64,000 bases of DNA, from NCBI RefSeq assembly GCF_009903625.1, contig NZ_CP047569.1:1458501-1522500 (forward strand), in the 5' to 3' direction. The DNA comes from Microbulbifer sp. ALW1. GTDB taxonomy: Bacteria > Pseudomonadota > Gammaproteobacteria > Pseudomonadales > Cellvibrionaceae. The notes under the pieces are model-generated. The model was not told the DNA's origin. It saw only the letters and a program-made list of their open reading frames with translations, and made no database searches. The translations under genes were made by a program, and so were the position numbers. Shown here piece after piece: positions 45,083 through 55,358 of the stretch; the stretch's first letter is position 1; the number at the start of each line of letters is the position of its first letter.

Positions 45083-46145
45083 TCGAGCCAATCTTCGCCC
45101 GGTACTTTTCTGGGGGCTGCTGTGGGCGCTGCTGAGCGTGTGTTTCTGTGGGCTGGCCGCCTGGCAATCCCAGCGCACACTGGTGCAGGATATTTCGGCC
45201 CAGCTCAACCGGCAGCTGCCGGAAAAACTGGCACTCGCCCTGCAGGCGCGGCTGACCGATGGAGACCTGGGGCAGTGGGTGTCCAGCCGGCTGGAGCAGG
45301 ATCTGCAAAACATCACACCTGCGGGCAAATTGCCGATGGTGCGCAGCTGCTCCGCCCGGGTGGTACAACTGATTGGCGATGAACGCTCGGCGCCGGGAGG
45401 CAATATCCAGGTGTCGTGGCACATTGGCAGTGAGCCGCGCCACACTTTGCTGACGCTGGACTGGCAGTACAACTGGCCGCTGTTGATTGCGAGCCAGTCC
45501 CTGCTGGCACTGCTTCTGGTGATAGTCATTGCATTGTTGCCGCGACCACTTTCCCGCGCGCAGCGTGCGCGCATTGCACAACTGGTGCAGCGGGGCCTGT
45601 GTTCGGCACAGGCGCGCCGTCTTTCCGACACATTCACCGACCAGCAACTACAGTGGTTTGACTGCGCCATGCGCGCGAAGCCCGGTAACACCGAACAGGC
45701 GCTGGCGGTCGCTGCCATGGGTGACACGCTGGAATTCGATTGCACCTCGCTACAGGTTCGCGTGCGCGGTGTTGCGGTGAAGCTGTCGAAGACGCCCTTC
45801 TTTTATTACCTCTGGTATGCGCTGCAACGGCAGGGCGGCGAGCGCGAGGGCTGGTATTTGAACCCGCCCGTCAATCGTCCGGACCGTGCGGCTGCGGAAT
45901 CCCTGATCGAATGGATGGAGGCCCACGGTGGGCACAACAAGTCCATCAACGATCTCAAGGAGCATGGCCTGCGCGCAAAAACCCTGGATCAGAATCGCAA
46001 CAAAATTCGCGATGAACTGGTCTCTGCCCTTGGCGAAAACCTCGCCACTCCCTTCCTGTTTGAATCAGAACGTGACCTGAAAAGCGGCCGCTATCGCCAT
46101 CGCCTGCCTCTGTGTTCGTCACACATCGAAGTCGTAACTGGCTGA
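45072..46145 (+). CDS. Membrane-tethered transcriptional regulator (probable)
   Basis: Topology reads as a short cytoplasmic N-terminus, helix 1 (about 11-31), a ~105-residue periplasmic domain, helix 2 (about 137-156) and a cytoplasmic C-terminus. The last ~130 residues (DTLEFDCTSLQVRVRGVAVK, SKTPFFYYLWYALQRQ, then KSINDLKEHGLRAKTLDQNR) resemble a winged-helix output of the OmpR/ToxR kind; this is inference. GTG at 45072 is chosen because GGGAGGAGA lies 5 nt before it; the frame is open from 44937 inside the previous gene. The 11-nt overlap and the TonB receptor just downstream suggest a signal-transduction pair that controls the receptor. Confidence 0.66.
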   Translation: MLPDRANLRPVLFWGLLWALLSVCFCGLAAWQSQRTLVQDISAQLNRQLPEKLALALQARLTDGDLGQWVSSRLEQDLQNITPAGKLPMVRSCSARVVQLIGDERSAPGGNIQVSWHIGSEPRHTLLTLDWQYNWPLLIASQSLLALLLVIVIALLPRPLSRAQRARIAQLVQRGLCSAQARRLSDTFTDQQLQWFDCAMRAKPGNTEQALAVAAMGDTLEFDCTSLQVRVRGVAVKLSKTPFFYYLWYALQRQGGEREGWYLNPPVNRPDRAAAESLIEWMEAHGGHNKSINDLKEHGLRAKTLDQNRNKIRDELVSALGENLATPFLFESERDLKSGRYRHRLPLCSSHIEVVTG

Positions 46146-46181
46146 TTTATCGATATTTTTTCTTTTGGAGATATCTCTTTT

Positions 46182-46201
46182 GGAGGTTGAGGCCTCCTTT
46201 T
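46182..46201 (+). terminator. Weak terminator after the regulator gene
   Basis: GGAGG-TTGAGG-CCTCC followed by TTTT, 40 nt after the regulator stop and before the TonB receptor gene. Confidence 0.45.
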
Positions 46202-46350
46202 AACCTGTTTGTCACACGCAATTTTGATCATGCGCTTCGAGCGGCCCGGGACACACATCGGGCCTTGTAAGGACCTCGACAGGACCACGGTAGCAAACCA
46301 CCCGAGCATCGATTTCTACACCGATACCGAACCGATTCGGAGCAAAACAA

Positions 46351-48873
46351 ATGATCAATCTTGAGCGCAACAAACTGTCTCTGCTGATTTCTCTTTCCCT
46401 GACTGGTGCCGTGGCACCGGCCCTGGCCCAGGAAGCGGTAGACGCCGCGCAGCTGGAAGAAGTGAGCGTAATGGCACAGCCGATCCGCGATAGCCAGAAG
46501 GCCGCGATCGACGCCAAGCGCGATGCCGACAATACCGTCGACATCATTTCTGCCGACACCATCGGCCGCTTCCCTGACCAGAACCTGGCGGATTCCCTCG
46601 GCCGTGTACCGGGTCTGGCCATCGAGCGCGACCAGGGGCAGGCGCGTTACATCAACTTCCGCGGTGCACCTTTCCGCTACACCTCGCTCGCCATCGACGG
46701 CCTGAGTATCCCGGGTGCCGAAAACGGCCGGGTACCGCGTTTCGACAGCTTCCCGTCGGTGATTACCAGCCGCATCGATTCCAATAAGGCGATCATGGCG
46801 GATATGCCGGGCAGTGCGGTATCCGGGCACATCAACATCTCCACCTTTGACCCCTTCGTGAAAGAGGGCTGGGCCTTCTCCACCGACGTGGGCATGGGTA
46901 ATCAGGAGCTGGGCGACGGCGATATCGAGAAGCTGGCCTTGCGCACTTCCTGGTCCAACGACAACTTTGGCTTTTCCCTGTTTACCTCCGAGAACAGTCG
47001 TGAGCAGACCACCGACAACCGCGAGTACGACATCGAGCGCACCGACAGCGGTGAGCTGTTGGTGAACGAGCTGGACTTTCGCAGCTACAAGGTCACCCGT
47101 GAAGACCGCGCCTACGGCGGCCGCTTCGAGTTTCGTGGTGACGGCGCGCTGGAGCGCGTATTCGTCAGCACCCTGTACAACGAATTCCAGGACTTCGAAG
47201 AGCGCAACCAGTACGTGTTCGACTTTGCTGGCGGTGCTGAAGCTGTTGGTGCCCCTCAGGCCGTTGGCGCTGCGGCTGAAAACCAGTTCGCGCTGGTGGG
47301 ACGTTCACTGGAGTACGGCCTGTACGAAAACTCCACCTTCACCAATACCCTGGGTGCGGATTTCGCCCTGGGTGAATGGCATGTCGAGTCTCGCGTGAAC
47401 TTCACCGAAACCGAAAACAACTTCTTCCTGCCGCTGCCGCGCAGTGCAGGTGGCTTCGCAATGGCGAGCTTTGATGTAACCGATTTGCTGGACCCGGCAG
47501 TAACCGGTCTGTTCGACCCGGTTGCCCAGGCGCCTATTGATATCAACGGTATCAATTACGCCGTTGACCTGGGTATGCTGATCGGTTCAGAAATGACCAT
47601 CGATGCGACCAAATTCAAGCTGGACGCAGAGCGTGAACTGATGCTGTTCGGTCAGGACGCCGTGGTGAAAACCGGTTTCGAGCTGGACTCCCGCGAGGCG
47701 GATGGTTTTGGCATGGTGCTGTCATACGGCCTCTTCCCGCCTGACGTAACCATCAATGACTTCGCCACCAACGAAGCCTGGGACAGCCAGTTCAGCAACG
47801 GTATCGCCGGCGCTACCTACTACGACAACAAAGGGCTGCGCAAGGCGTGGGATGCTGCGGTAAGCGGCCTGACCCTGACCCCGAACGATTCCCAGGCCAT
47901 CCGCCTGGAAGAGGACATCACCGCCGGTTACGCCATGGTGACCACGCACTATGACTGGGGCAATCTGGTGCTGGGCGCGCGGGTAGAGAATACCGATTAC
48001 CTGAGCGAAGGCCCCACCGGCAACTTCGACGACAGCTTCACCAATGTGCTGCCCAGTGCGCACCTGAACGTTGACCTGGCGGAAGACGTAAAACTGCGCA
48101 TGTCCGTGTCCACCGGTGTCAGTCGCCCGACCTACTCCGAATGGCGCGGCGATGACATGGTCGACTTTGTTCAGAGCAGCGTCACTGCGGGTAACCCGTC
48201 TCTGGAAGCCGAGGAGTCTGTGGGTGCGGACCTGTCCCTCGAGTGGTATGCGGGCGATGCCAGCCTGCTGAGTGCCGGTCTGTTCACCCGCAGCATCGAC
48301 AATGTGATTTACGCACAGAGCGATGTGATCGCGGGCAGCGCCTACCTGCCGGAAGTGGGCGCCGACTACTGGGTTTACACCCAATTCGTCAACGGCAGCA
48401 ACGGCAAGATGCGTGGTGCCGAGTTCAATGCCATTGCCCAGGCCGCCGATTTCCTGCCGGCACTGGAAGGCTTTGGTGTCAGCGCCAACCTGACCCTGCT
48501 GGACAGCGAGTTTGAAACCCTGGACGGCACTCGCCACAGCCTGCCGGGCACCTCTGAGAACATCTTTAATGCTTCGGTGTTCTACGAGATGGAAGGTTTC
48601 TCCTTTCGCCTGAACCACCAGTACCGTGACGACTGGCTCTCCACCACCGAGAACGTCGGCATGAACGATTACTGGGCCGAGCAGAAGCGTGTGGACCTGT
48701 CTGTGAGCTATGACCTGCCGATGGATGTATTCGGTGCGGGCGTCACTCTCTACGCCAACGCCAATAACCTGACCGACGAGCAGGACGTGCGCTACACCGG
48801 TGACGAGAGCAACCCGAACCAGGTGGAAAGCTACGGCCGCCGTTACCTGGCCGGCTTCCGGATGAATTTCTGA
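46351..48873 (+). CDS. TonB-dependent receptor 1
   Basis: Outer-membrane receptor of 840 residues that imports a ligand using TonB energy. A signal peptide (about 1-26, ending ALAQ) is followed by the plug, with DSLGRVPGLAIERDQGQARY, NFRGAPFRYTSLAIDGL and GSAVSGHINISTFDPF, then a beta-barrel that ends YGRRYLAGFRMNF with the terminal Phe typical of barrel insertion. The plug is of the Xanthomonas/Caulobacter type often linked to carbohydrates, yet the upstream Fur-like site and the downstream phosphatase point to iron or organophosphate ligands. The ligand is not determinable. Confidence 0.9.
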   Translation: MINLERNKLSLLISLSLTGAVAPALAQEAVDAAQLEEVSVMAQPIRDSQKAAIDAKRDADNTVDIISADTIGRFPDQNLADSLGRVPGLAIERDQGQARYINFRGAPFRYTSLAIDGLSIPGAENGRVPRFDSFPSVITSRIDSNKAIMADMPGSAVSGHINISTFDPFVKEGWAFSTDVGMGNQELGDGDIEKLALRTSWSNDNFGFSLFTSENSREQTTDNREYDIERTDSGELLVNELDFRSYKVTREDRAYGGRFEFRGDGALERVFVSTLYNEFQDFEERNQYVFDFAGGAEAVGAPQAVGAAAENQFALVGRSLEYGLYENSTFTNTLGADFALGEWHVESRVNFTETENNFFLPLPRSAGGFAMASFDVTDLLDPAVTGLFDPVAQAPIDINGINYAVDLGMLIGSEMTIDATKFKLDAERELMLFGQDAVVKTGFELDSREADGFGMVLSYGLFPPDVTINDFATNEAWDSQFSNGIAGATYYDNKGLRKAWDAAVSGLTLTPNDSQAIRLEEDITAGYAMVTTHYDWGNLVLGARVENTDYLSEGPTGNFDDSFTNVLPSAHLNVDLAEDVKLRMSVSTGVSRPTYSEWRGDDMVDFVQSSVTAGNPSLEAEESVGADLSLEWYAGDASLLSAGLFTRSIDNVIYAQSDVIAGSAYLPEVGADYWVYTQFVNGSNGKMRGAEFNAIAQAADFLPALEGFGVSANLTLLDSEFETLDGTRHSLPGTSENIFNASVFYEMEGFSFRLNHQYRDDWLSTTENVGMNDYWAEQKRVDLSVSYDLPMDVFGAGVTLYANANNLTDEQDVRYTGDESNPNQVESYGRRYLAGFRMNF

Positions 48874-48892
48874 TCCAACGAATGAACAACTG

Positions 48893-48918
48893 CCCGCGCT
48901 GCACTGATGCAGCGTGGG
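48893..48918. other. Intercistronic hairpin after TonB receptor 1
   Basis: CCCGCGCTGCA-CTGA-TGCAGCGTGGG, an 11-bp stem with one G-T pair, 19 nt after the receptor stop. There is no T-run, so it more likely protects the 3' end or adjusts relative expression of the two genes. Confidence 0.6.
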
Positions 48919-48922
48919 TCCG

Positions 48923-48968
48923 TTACGCAACTAATTTTTTACGCAAATAGTTTTTCGCAAATAATTTT
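48923..48968. repeat. Three tandem 16-bp repeats between receptor and phosphatase
   Basis: TTACGCAACTAATTTT (48923), TTACGCAAATAGTTTT (48939) and TCGCAAATAATTTT (48955). The last copy ends 11 nt before the phosphatase ATG, so the array overlaps its ribosome site region. Confidence 0.75.
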
Positions 48969-48979
48969 ACAGGTGCATC

Positions 48980-49912
48980 ATGCAAAATAAATTCGTAACT
49001 AGCCTTCTCGCTGCTGCTATGGCGATGACCCTGGGCGGTTGTGCGGCTAATGACTCGCTGAACAGTAACGCCCTGAATGCCAGCGCCGAGCAGGCCAGCG
49101 TTCAATCCGGTGTTCAGTCGAGTGTCGAACAGACCCGCGTACTGCCGCTGGAAGGCGGACGCAATTTTCGCGATCTCGGTGGCTATGAAACCACCGACGG
49201 CAAAACCGTAAAGTGGGGCAAAATGTACCGCTCCGGGATACTGACCAACCTGACGGCGAAGGACTACGAGTATCTCAGCGATCGCAATATCAGCACTATT
49301 GTGGACTTTCGCTCAACCAAAGAGCGCACCAATGAGCCGGATAACTGGCGCGGCACCAGTGCGATCACCCTGGAGTGGGACTACGAGATGAACTGGGAAC
49401 AGGATTTTGCCAAACTGTTCGCGCAGCCCGATTTTGACAAGCAGGACCTGGTCGAACTGATGGACAGGGGCTATGCAGACCTGGTTGTTCAGCAGACCCC
49501 AGCCTACCGCGCCATGTTCCAGAAACTGATCGAAAACGATGACGCGCTGCTGTTTCACTGCACAGCGGGCAAGGACCGCACCGGCATCGGCGCAGCGCTG
49601 ATTCTGACCGCGCTGGGCGTTGATCGCGAGACGGTAAAACAGGACTACATGCTGTCCAACAAAACCCTGGCGGGCGTGAAAATGATGGAGTTGCCGGAAG
49701 ACGCCAGCGAAAAGGAAAAGCGCATGTACGCCTTCTTCGCCGAGTTGCCCGAAGAGATTCGCGGGGCCATGTCGGGTGTTGAGCTCTCCTGGCTGGAAAG
49801 CGCCTTTGCCGAAATGGAGCGTCAATACGGTTCGGTTGAAGACTATATCGAAACCGCGCTGGACGTCGACAGCCAGGAACTGGCGTTGCTGAAGGCTCGC
49901 TATCTGCAGTAA
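48980..49912 (+). CDS. Lipoprotein tyrosine/dual-specificity phosphatase
   Basis: A PF13350-type phosphatase with the P-loop HCTAGKDRTG (193-202, catalytic C194) and the family opening RNFRDLGGYET (61-71). The AGKDR variant is shared with lipid- or phosphotyrosine-active phosphatases such as LipA and PtpB types. A lipobox LGGC at 18-21 anchors it outside the cytoplasm, so its substrate should be periplasmic or extracellular, for example an organophosphate or phosphorylated glycan. It follows TonB receptor 1 by 106 nt and probably forms a substrate-processing pair with it. Confidence 0.88.
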   Translation: MQNKFVTSLLAAAMAMTLGGCAANDSLNSNALNASAEQASVQSGVQSSVEQTRVLPLEGGRNFRDLGGYETTDGKTVKWGKMYRSGILTNLTAKDYEYLSDRNISTIVDFRSTKERTNEPDNWRGTSAITLEWDYEMNWEQDFAKLFAQPDFDKQDLVELMDRGYADLVVQQTPAYRAMFQKLIENDDALLFHCTAGKDRTGIGAALILTALGVDRETVKQDYMLSNKTLAGVKMMELPEDASEKEKRMYAFFAELPEEIRGAMSGVELSWLESAFAEMERQYGSVEDYIETALDVDSQELALLKARYLQ

Positions 49913-50195
49913 CAGGCTGCTCCGTTTTAATGGGCGGATATAACTTGCTCAGAGGCCGCCTGTGGCCTAGGATACTGCGCCGCGGAATATTCTGTATGCG
50001 GCGGGTGTTTCAGGTGATTGTGCGGTCTCTGTTGTTTTGGTCTTTCGGCTTGTTCAGTTAATCGACAAATTGAAGCGAAAGTAGCGGTAGAGTTCGAGTT
50101 TTTTCTGGAAGTGGCCCGTTGGTTGCAGGGGAATTCTGGTGCGCCCAGCTTGGGCACGGATCCACTCAATCAGGAGCTCCCGGGAGTTACAGCCC

Positions 50196-50993
50196 ATGCC
50201 TGCCGATACCGACTATTCCCCACTAATTCTTCGATTCCCCTTAACCGGTCTTTTCCGTCGAGTCCGTCTAGTCCCACAAAGCCGACGATTTCGCCCGTTA
50301 CTTGTCGCTGGGCTCGCCTGTCTTACATGGTCTTCGGCGACAATGGCCGTCGCTGCCGAGTCCGGGAATATCGCTGGCTGGCCGCTATTCGCCGACGGTG
50401 TCCCTGCCATTCACCTTGCGGTCGCGCCGATGGAAGTCACGGTCGAGGCGCCCACGCCGCTGACCGGAAACAACCTGCAATTACTGCTGGCCTTGTCGGG
50501 CAGCAATGGCGGTCTGGGGGAAATGAAAAACAAGGCGATGCAGGAATTTGCCCAGCACCTTGAGCAGCAGGTACAGCAGCGCTTCGGCGAATTTTTTGTC
50601 GATGAAAAGGTAAAGCTGGTGACACAGGGCGCGCCCTTGAGCTTGCATACCAAGTTCACGGTTGTCATTCGCCAGCGAATGAATGACATTTTTAACGGGG
50701 CGGATTACGACCTGGAAAAAGGCACCATGAATGCCTACGGCAATTTCCGCTACCAGTTGCTGGGGTTTGACCGGACCGGTAAAGAGGTTCCGCTCAAGCA
50801 GGGACGGGTGGATATCGCGGACCTGCGCCTGAAGGCCGACTATCGCACCCGTGCGCCAAAAGATGGCGGTGTGGTGGAAGACACTACCCGACAGGCGACC
50901 GAGCGATTGTTGGAAGAGATTGCCGAGGAAGTGCTGGATAAGGTGGAGGATGACCTTGAAGCGGGCTCTCTGCTGAAGCTGGCTCGTCTCTGA
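50196..50993 (+). CDS. Exported protein of unknown function
   Basis: A 265-residue protein with an N-terminal basic stretch and a hydrophobic segment (FRPLLVAGLACLTWSSATMA) ending in AVAAES, a likely signal peptide. The mature part has no recognised motif; it includes GEFFVDEKVKLVTQGAPLSL, and a C-terminal amphipathic helix (RLLEEIAEEVLDKVEDDLEA). The ATG at 50196 is preferred because GGGAG lies about 9 nt before it and upstream codons do not look coding. It could share the phosphatase transcript, 283 nt upstream, but this is unproven. Confidence 0.62.
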   Translation: MPADTDYSPLILRFPLTGLFRRVRLVPQSRRFRPLLVAGLACLTWSSATMAVAAESGNIAGWPLFADGVPAIHLAVAPMEVTVEAPTPLTGNNLQLLLALSGSNGGLGEMKNKAMQEFAQHLEQQVQQRFGEFFVDEKVKLVTQGAPLSLHTKFTVVIRQRMNDIFNGADYDLEKGTMNAYGNFRYQLLGFDRTGKEVPLKQGRVDIADLRLKADYRTRAPKDGGVVEDTTRQATERLLEEIAEEVLDKVEDDLEAGSLLKLARL

Positions 50994-51062
50994 GCCAGCT
51001 TTCGTATTACAGGGTTACTATCCGGCTTTACTATCCAGCTTCATTCTAGTGACCACTACCGG

Positions 51063-51449
51063 TCAATTGAGTACCGGATGACCGCGGTACATTTTGCGGG
51101 GTGCAATGGTGGCCCCGCGACCATCGTGTAATGCCAGCTCCTCCCCGTAAATCATTTCGTAAATATTCTTTTTTCCCGGCTCGTGCAAAATTTTCTGGCC
51201 GCGATAAAGGCGTTCCGGTGGTTCGTCACCGGTCAGGAAGGGGCTGCCCTTGAGGGTCTCCAATTGGGCGATCAGCTTGCGGGTGTCGCTGTCGACGGTG
51301 CGGCTTTTTACCTGCGCCAGCTGCTGTTCAAAATCAAAGTCGGAAAAGCGCAGGTTCAAACCGAATTCGGCCTGCAGGCGCTTGCGGAGTTTGCGCAGGG
51401 AGTTGAGAGCCTGGGAGTTCATCAACCATTGGTGATCGTTCATCGTCAT
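51063..51449 (-). CDS. Small soluble protein of unknown function
   Basis: A 128-residue hydrophilic protein with no signal or membrane segment. The N-terminal half is a likely helical hairpin (SLRKLRKRLQAEFGLNLRF), and the C-terminal half has LYRGQKILHEPGKKNIYE and ends RGATIAPRKMYRGHPVLN; the repeated YRG-x-x-(I/V)L suggests a short internal repeat. I recognise no family. A second ATG lies two codons in. It is transcribed alone on the minus strand. No function can be proposed. Confidence 0.55.
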   Translation of the reverse strand: MTMNDHQWLMNSQALNSLRKLRKRLQAEFGLNLRFSDFDFEQQLAQVKSRTVDSDTRKLIAQLETLKGSPFLTGDEPPERLYRGQKILHEPGKKNIYEMIYGEELALHDGRGATIAPRKMYRGHPVLN

Positions 51450-52901
<1,452 letters not shown>

Positions 52902-52910
52902 GGTGCAGCA

Positions 52911-53753
52911 ATGACCATGGAACTTGTTAGTAAAACCCACTGTTTCGATGGCACCCAGTGCCAGTATTCACATCGCTCCGAAGTACTGGATTGCGATATG
53001 CGTTTTTCCATTTTTCTGCCATCCCAGGCGGAAAAAGACCAACAGTTTCCGGTGCTTTACTGGCTCTCGGGCCTGACCTGCACCGATGAAAACTTTTCCC
53101 AGAAGGCCGGTGCCCAGCGCATGGCGGCGGAATTGGGCATTGTGTTGGTGATTCCGGATACCAGCCCGCGTGGTGACGATGTGGCAGACGATGCGGGATA
53201 TGACCTGGGCAAGGGCGCGGGCTTTTATGTCAACGCCACCCAGACACCCTGGAAGCCGCACTACCGGATGTACGATTACATCGTCGATGAATTGCCGGCG
53301 CTGGTTGAGGAAAATTTCCCGGTCAGTCAACGCCGTGCAATTTCAGGGCACTCCATGGGTGGCCATGGTGCGTTGACCATCGCGTTGAAGAATCCGGAGC
53401 GCTTTACCTCGGTGTCTGCCTTCAGCCCCATCTGCAACCCCATTGCCTGCCCCTGGGGTGAGAAGGCCTTCGCGGCGTATCTCGGCGAAGATCGCGCGAC
53501 CTGGGAGGAGCACGATGCCTCGGTATTGATTGGTCGCGCGGTAGAAAAACTGCCGATGCTGGTTTCTCAGGGGGAAGAAGATCAGTTCCTGGAACAGCAA
53601 CTAAAACCCAATGCGCTTAAAGCGGCAGCGGAAGCGGCGGGATACCCGGTGAAGATCGAGTACCACGCAGGCTACGATCACAGCTATTTCTTTATCGCGT
53701 CATTTATCGAGCAGCACCTGCGCTTTCACGCAGATTATCTGTTGGCGCACTAA
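52911..53753 (+). CDS. fghA: S-formylglutathione hydrolase
   Basis: Alpha/beta-hydrolase (esterase D family) that splits S-formylglutathione to formate and glutathione, step two of the pathway. The nucleophile Ser lies in [10 protein letters not shown]; AsP/His partners are in SQGEEDQF and the C-terminal [27 protein letters not shown] is also typical. Length 280 residues. A strong bidirectional terminator follows 25 nt after the stop. Confidence 0.96.
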   Translation: MTMELVSKTHCFDGTQCQYSHRSEVLDCDMRFSIFLPSQAEKDQQFPVLYWLSGLTCTDENFSQKAGAQRMAAELGIVLVIPDTSPRGDDVADDAGYDLGKGAGFYVNATQTPWKPHYRMYDYIVDELPALVEENFPVSQRRAISGHSMGGHGALTIALKNPERFTSVSAFSPICNPIACPWGEKAFAAYLGEDRATWEEHDASVLIGRAVEKLPMLVSQGEEDQFLEQQLKPNALKAAAEAAGYPVKIEYHAGYDHSYFFIASFIEQHLRFHADYLLAH

Positions 53754-53777
53754 TTCGATAGTGCGCACTCGTTTAAT

Positions 53778-53810
53778 AAAAAGGCCGGTATATGCCGGCC
53801 TTTTTATTTT
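53778..53810. terminator. Bidirectional terminator
   Basis: AAAAA-GGCCGG-TATATG-CCGGCC-TTTTTATTTTT between the convergent fghA and dioxygenase genes. Confidence 0.9.
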
Positions 53811-53837
53811 TACTCGTTTATTTCTGCTTCTTGATCG

Positions 53838-54695
53838 CTATACGGCGATACCCACCTGCAGAGTCGCGACATAGCCACTTTCAAGATCCCCGGTGACTTC
53901 TGCCAATTGGTAGCTAACGCCGTCACTGAACACATTGTCTGATGCGAAACTGCCCACCGAGCTGTTTTGCCCGTTGTCTGCGTAGAGTGTTGAGTCGTAT
54001 ACCGCCTCGGTGATTTCTTGCGGGAAAGCGATCTGCGAGGTGGCGGTCGCGGTGCTGCTGCTGAACAGGAAAACCTGGAAATGGATGTGGGTAATCCGCC
54101 CGCTATACCACCCGGGGTAAATGGTTTCGAACAGCGCCATACCGTCGCTGTCCACATCCTGAATGCCGCGGCAGTAAGTTGTTCCCCGTTCGTCTGCGCC
54201 CGGCTGCGAGTAGCCAGAGTAGCGCCCATCTTTATCGCAGTGCCAGACGTACACGCTGGCATTGGTAATCGGTGCGCAGCCGTTATTCACGTCGACCAGA
54301 TTCAACACCAGTGTCAGCGGTACCCCGGTTTTGCCCTCGGTAATATCGGAGCGCACCATGGCGGAGTTGCTCAATACTGCGGTGAGCGGGTAGGGACCTT
54401 CGGTCTCTTGTGGAATCAGGGTGCAGGTACCAGAAGTGCCGCCAGAACTACTCCCCGAGGAACTGCTACCAGAAGAGGAGCTACTGGAAGATCCGCCAGA
54501 AGACGACCCTCCGGATGAACTGCCCGAATTGGCGTTGCCACCAGAAGAGCCGCCGCTATTGCACCCTGCGAGCAATGCCATGCTGGTCATGCCCATCGCA
54601 GACAACATCTGCCGACGATTCAGGGTTTTTGCGTCTACATCCCTGTCAGCATTTGTGCTGACTTCCTGTGGTGAATTTTCGATTTCTTTGCGCAT
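53838..54695 (-). CDS. Exported intradiol ring-cleavage dioxygenase-like lipoprotein
   Basis: The catalytic domain (about 90-230) resembles intradiol dioxygenases: ETEGPYP (97-102), the likely Fe(III) ligands Y158 or Y161 in GRYSGYSQP, Y196 in YPGWYSG, and H202 and H204 in THIHFQ. Unusually for the family it is exported: a twin-arginine-like LNRRQMLSAMG precedes a hydrophobic segment and the lipobox LAGC (C45). A ~40-residue Ser/Gly linker (47-88) separates anchor and enzyme. It may act on extracellular aromatic compounds, such as lignin-derived catechols, but the substrate is unknown. It ends a run of three minus-strand lipoprotein genes. Confidence 0.83.
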   Translation of the reverse strand: MRKEIENSPQEVSTNADRDVDAKTLNRRQMLSAMGMTSMALLAGCNSGGSSGGNANSGSSSGGSSSGGSSSSSSSGSSSSGSSSGGTSGTCTLIPQETEGPYPLTAVLSNSAMVRSDITEGKTGVPLTLVLNLVDVNNGCAPITNASVYVWHCDKDGRYSGYSQPGADERGTTYCRGIQDVDSDGMALFETIYPGWYSGRITHIHFQVFLFSSSTATATSQIAFPQEITEAVYDSTLYADNGQNSSVGSFASDNVFSDGVSYQLAEVTGDLESGYVATLQVGIAV

Positions 54696-54753
54696 TTTTC
54701 TTTGCCTTGTAATTTGGTTCTCGTTTTTTGCTGCACCTTTTGAACCGGCGCGC

Positions 54754-55230
54754 TTAACCGGCGCGGCATTCTCCCCGGATCTCGACGGAACCCTGCAGAT
54801 TGCTCTTCTCGATCACAAACCAACCGTGGGGGCAGTATTGGGTGGTGGCGAGGACTTCTTCCAGACGTTCTCCTGCGGCTTTTTCCGGGTTTTCCCGCAT
54901 CTTGCCATTCATACCGCCACCGCCGGGGCCGCCCCCCATTCCTCCGCCGGGACCGCCGCCCATACCTCCACCGGGACCACCGCCCATGCCACCACCACCG
55001 CCAGGGCCGCCACCGCCCGGACCACGTCTGCCGCCACCCATACCACCGCCGGGGCCGCCGCCCTCACCGCCGCCATTGATCGTGGCGGTATAGGTGAACA
55101 TGCGGTTGCCCTGTTCGGTGATATTGGTGATGAAGGATTCGGAGAAAACCGGCGGTGCTTTTGGGGTGCTGGCACAGCCGGTAATGGTGGCGATGGCCGC
55201 AAAAGCGGCCGCGGTGTAGAGCGATTTCAT
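54754..55230 (-). CDS. Glycine-rich lipoprotein
   Basis: A 158-residue protein with a signal peptide and lipobox ITGC at 16-19. The centre (about 52-108) is a Gly/Pro/Met-rich repeat with units such as GGGPGGGM, probably flexible or surface-exposed. The ending EEVLATTQYCPHGWFVIEKS, followed by VEIRGECRAG with two Cys, resembles a small conserved C-terminal module. It lies 58 nt upstream of the dioxygenase gene on the same strand and may be its partner. Repeat-rich DNA here could vary in length between strains. Confidence 0.66.
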   Translation of the reverse strand: MKSLYTAAAFAAIATITGCASTPKAPPVFSESFITNITEQGNRMFTYTATINGGGEGGGPGGGMGGGRRGPGGGGPGGGGGMGGGPGGGMGGGPGGGMGGGPGGGGMNGKMRENPEKAAGERLEEVLATTQYCPHGWFVIEKSNLQGSVEIRGECRAG

Positions 55231-55358
55231 GGTGACTCCAGTGTGTTGTAAGCACTATGAGACCACCACGGTGGTTAGGCGTTGAGTCCTGACGGGTAAA
55301 GATTGGTTAACGATTGTTAAGCCTGGAACTTGCCCCTGGAAATTGCCCCAGGAGCTTG

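Noticed and set aside
54800..55093. Proline-rich 97-codon plus-strand frame
   Set aside because: It is the antisense of the Gly-rich lipoprotein repeat and has no ribosome site.
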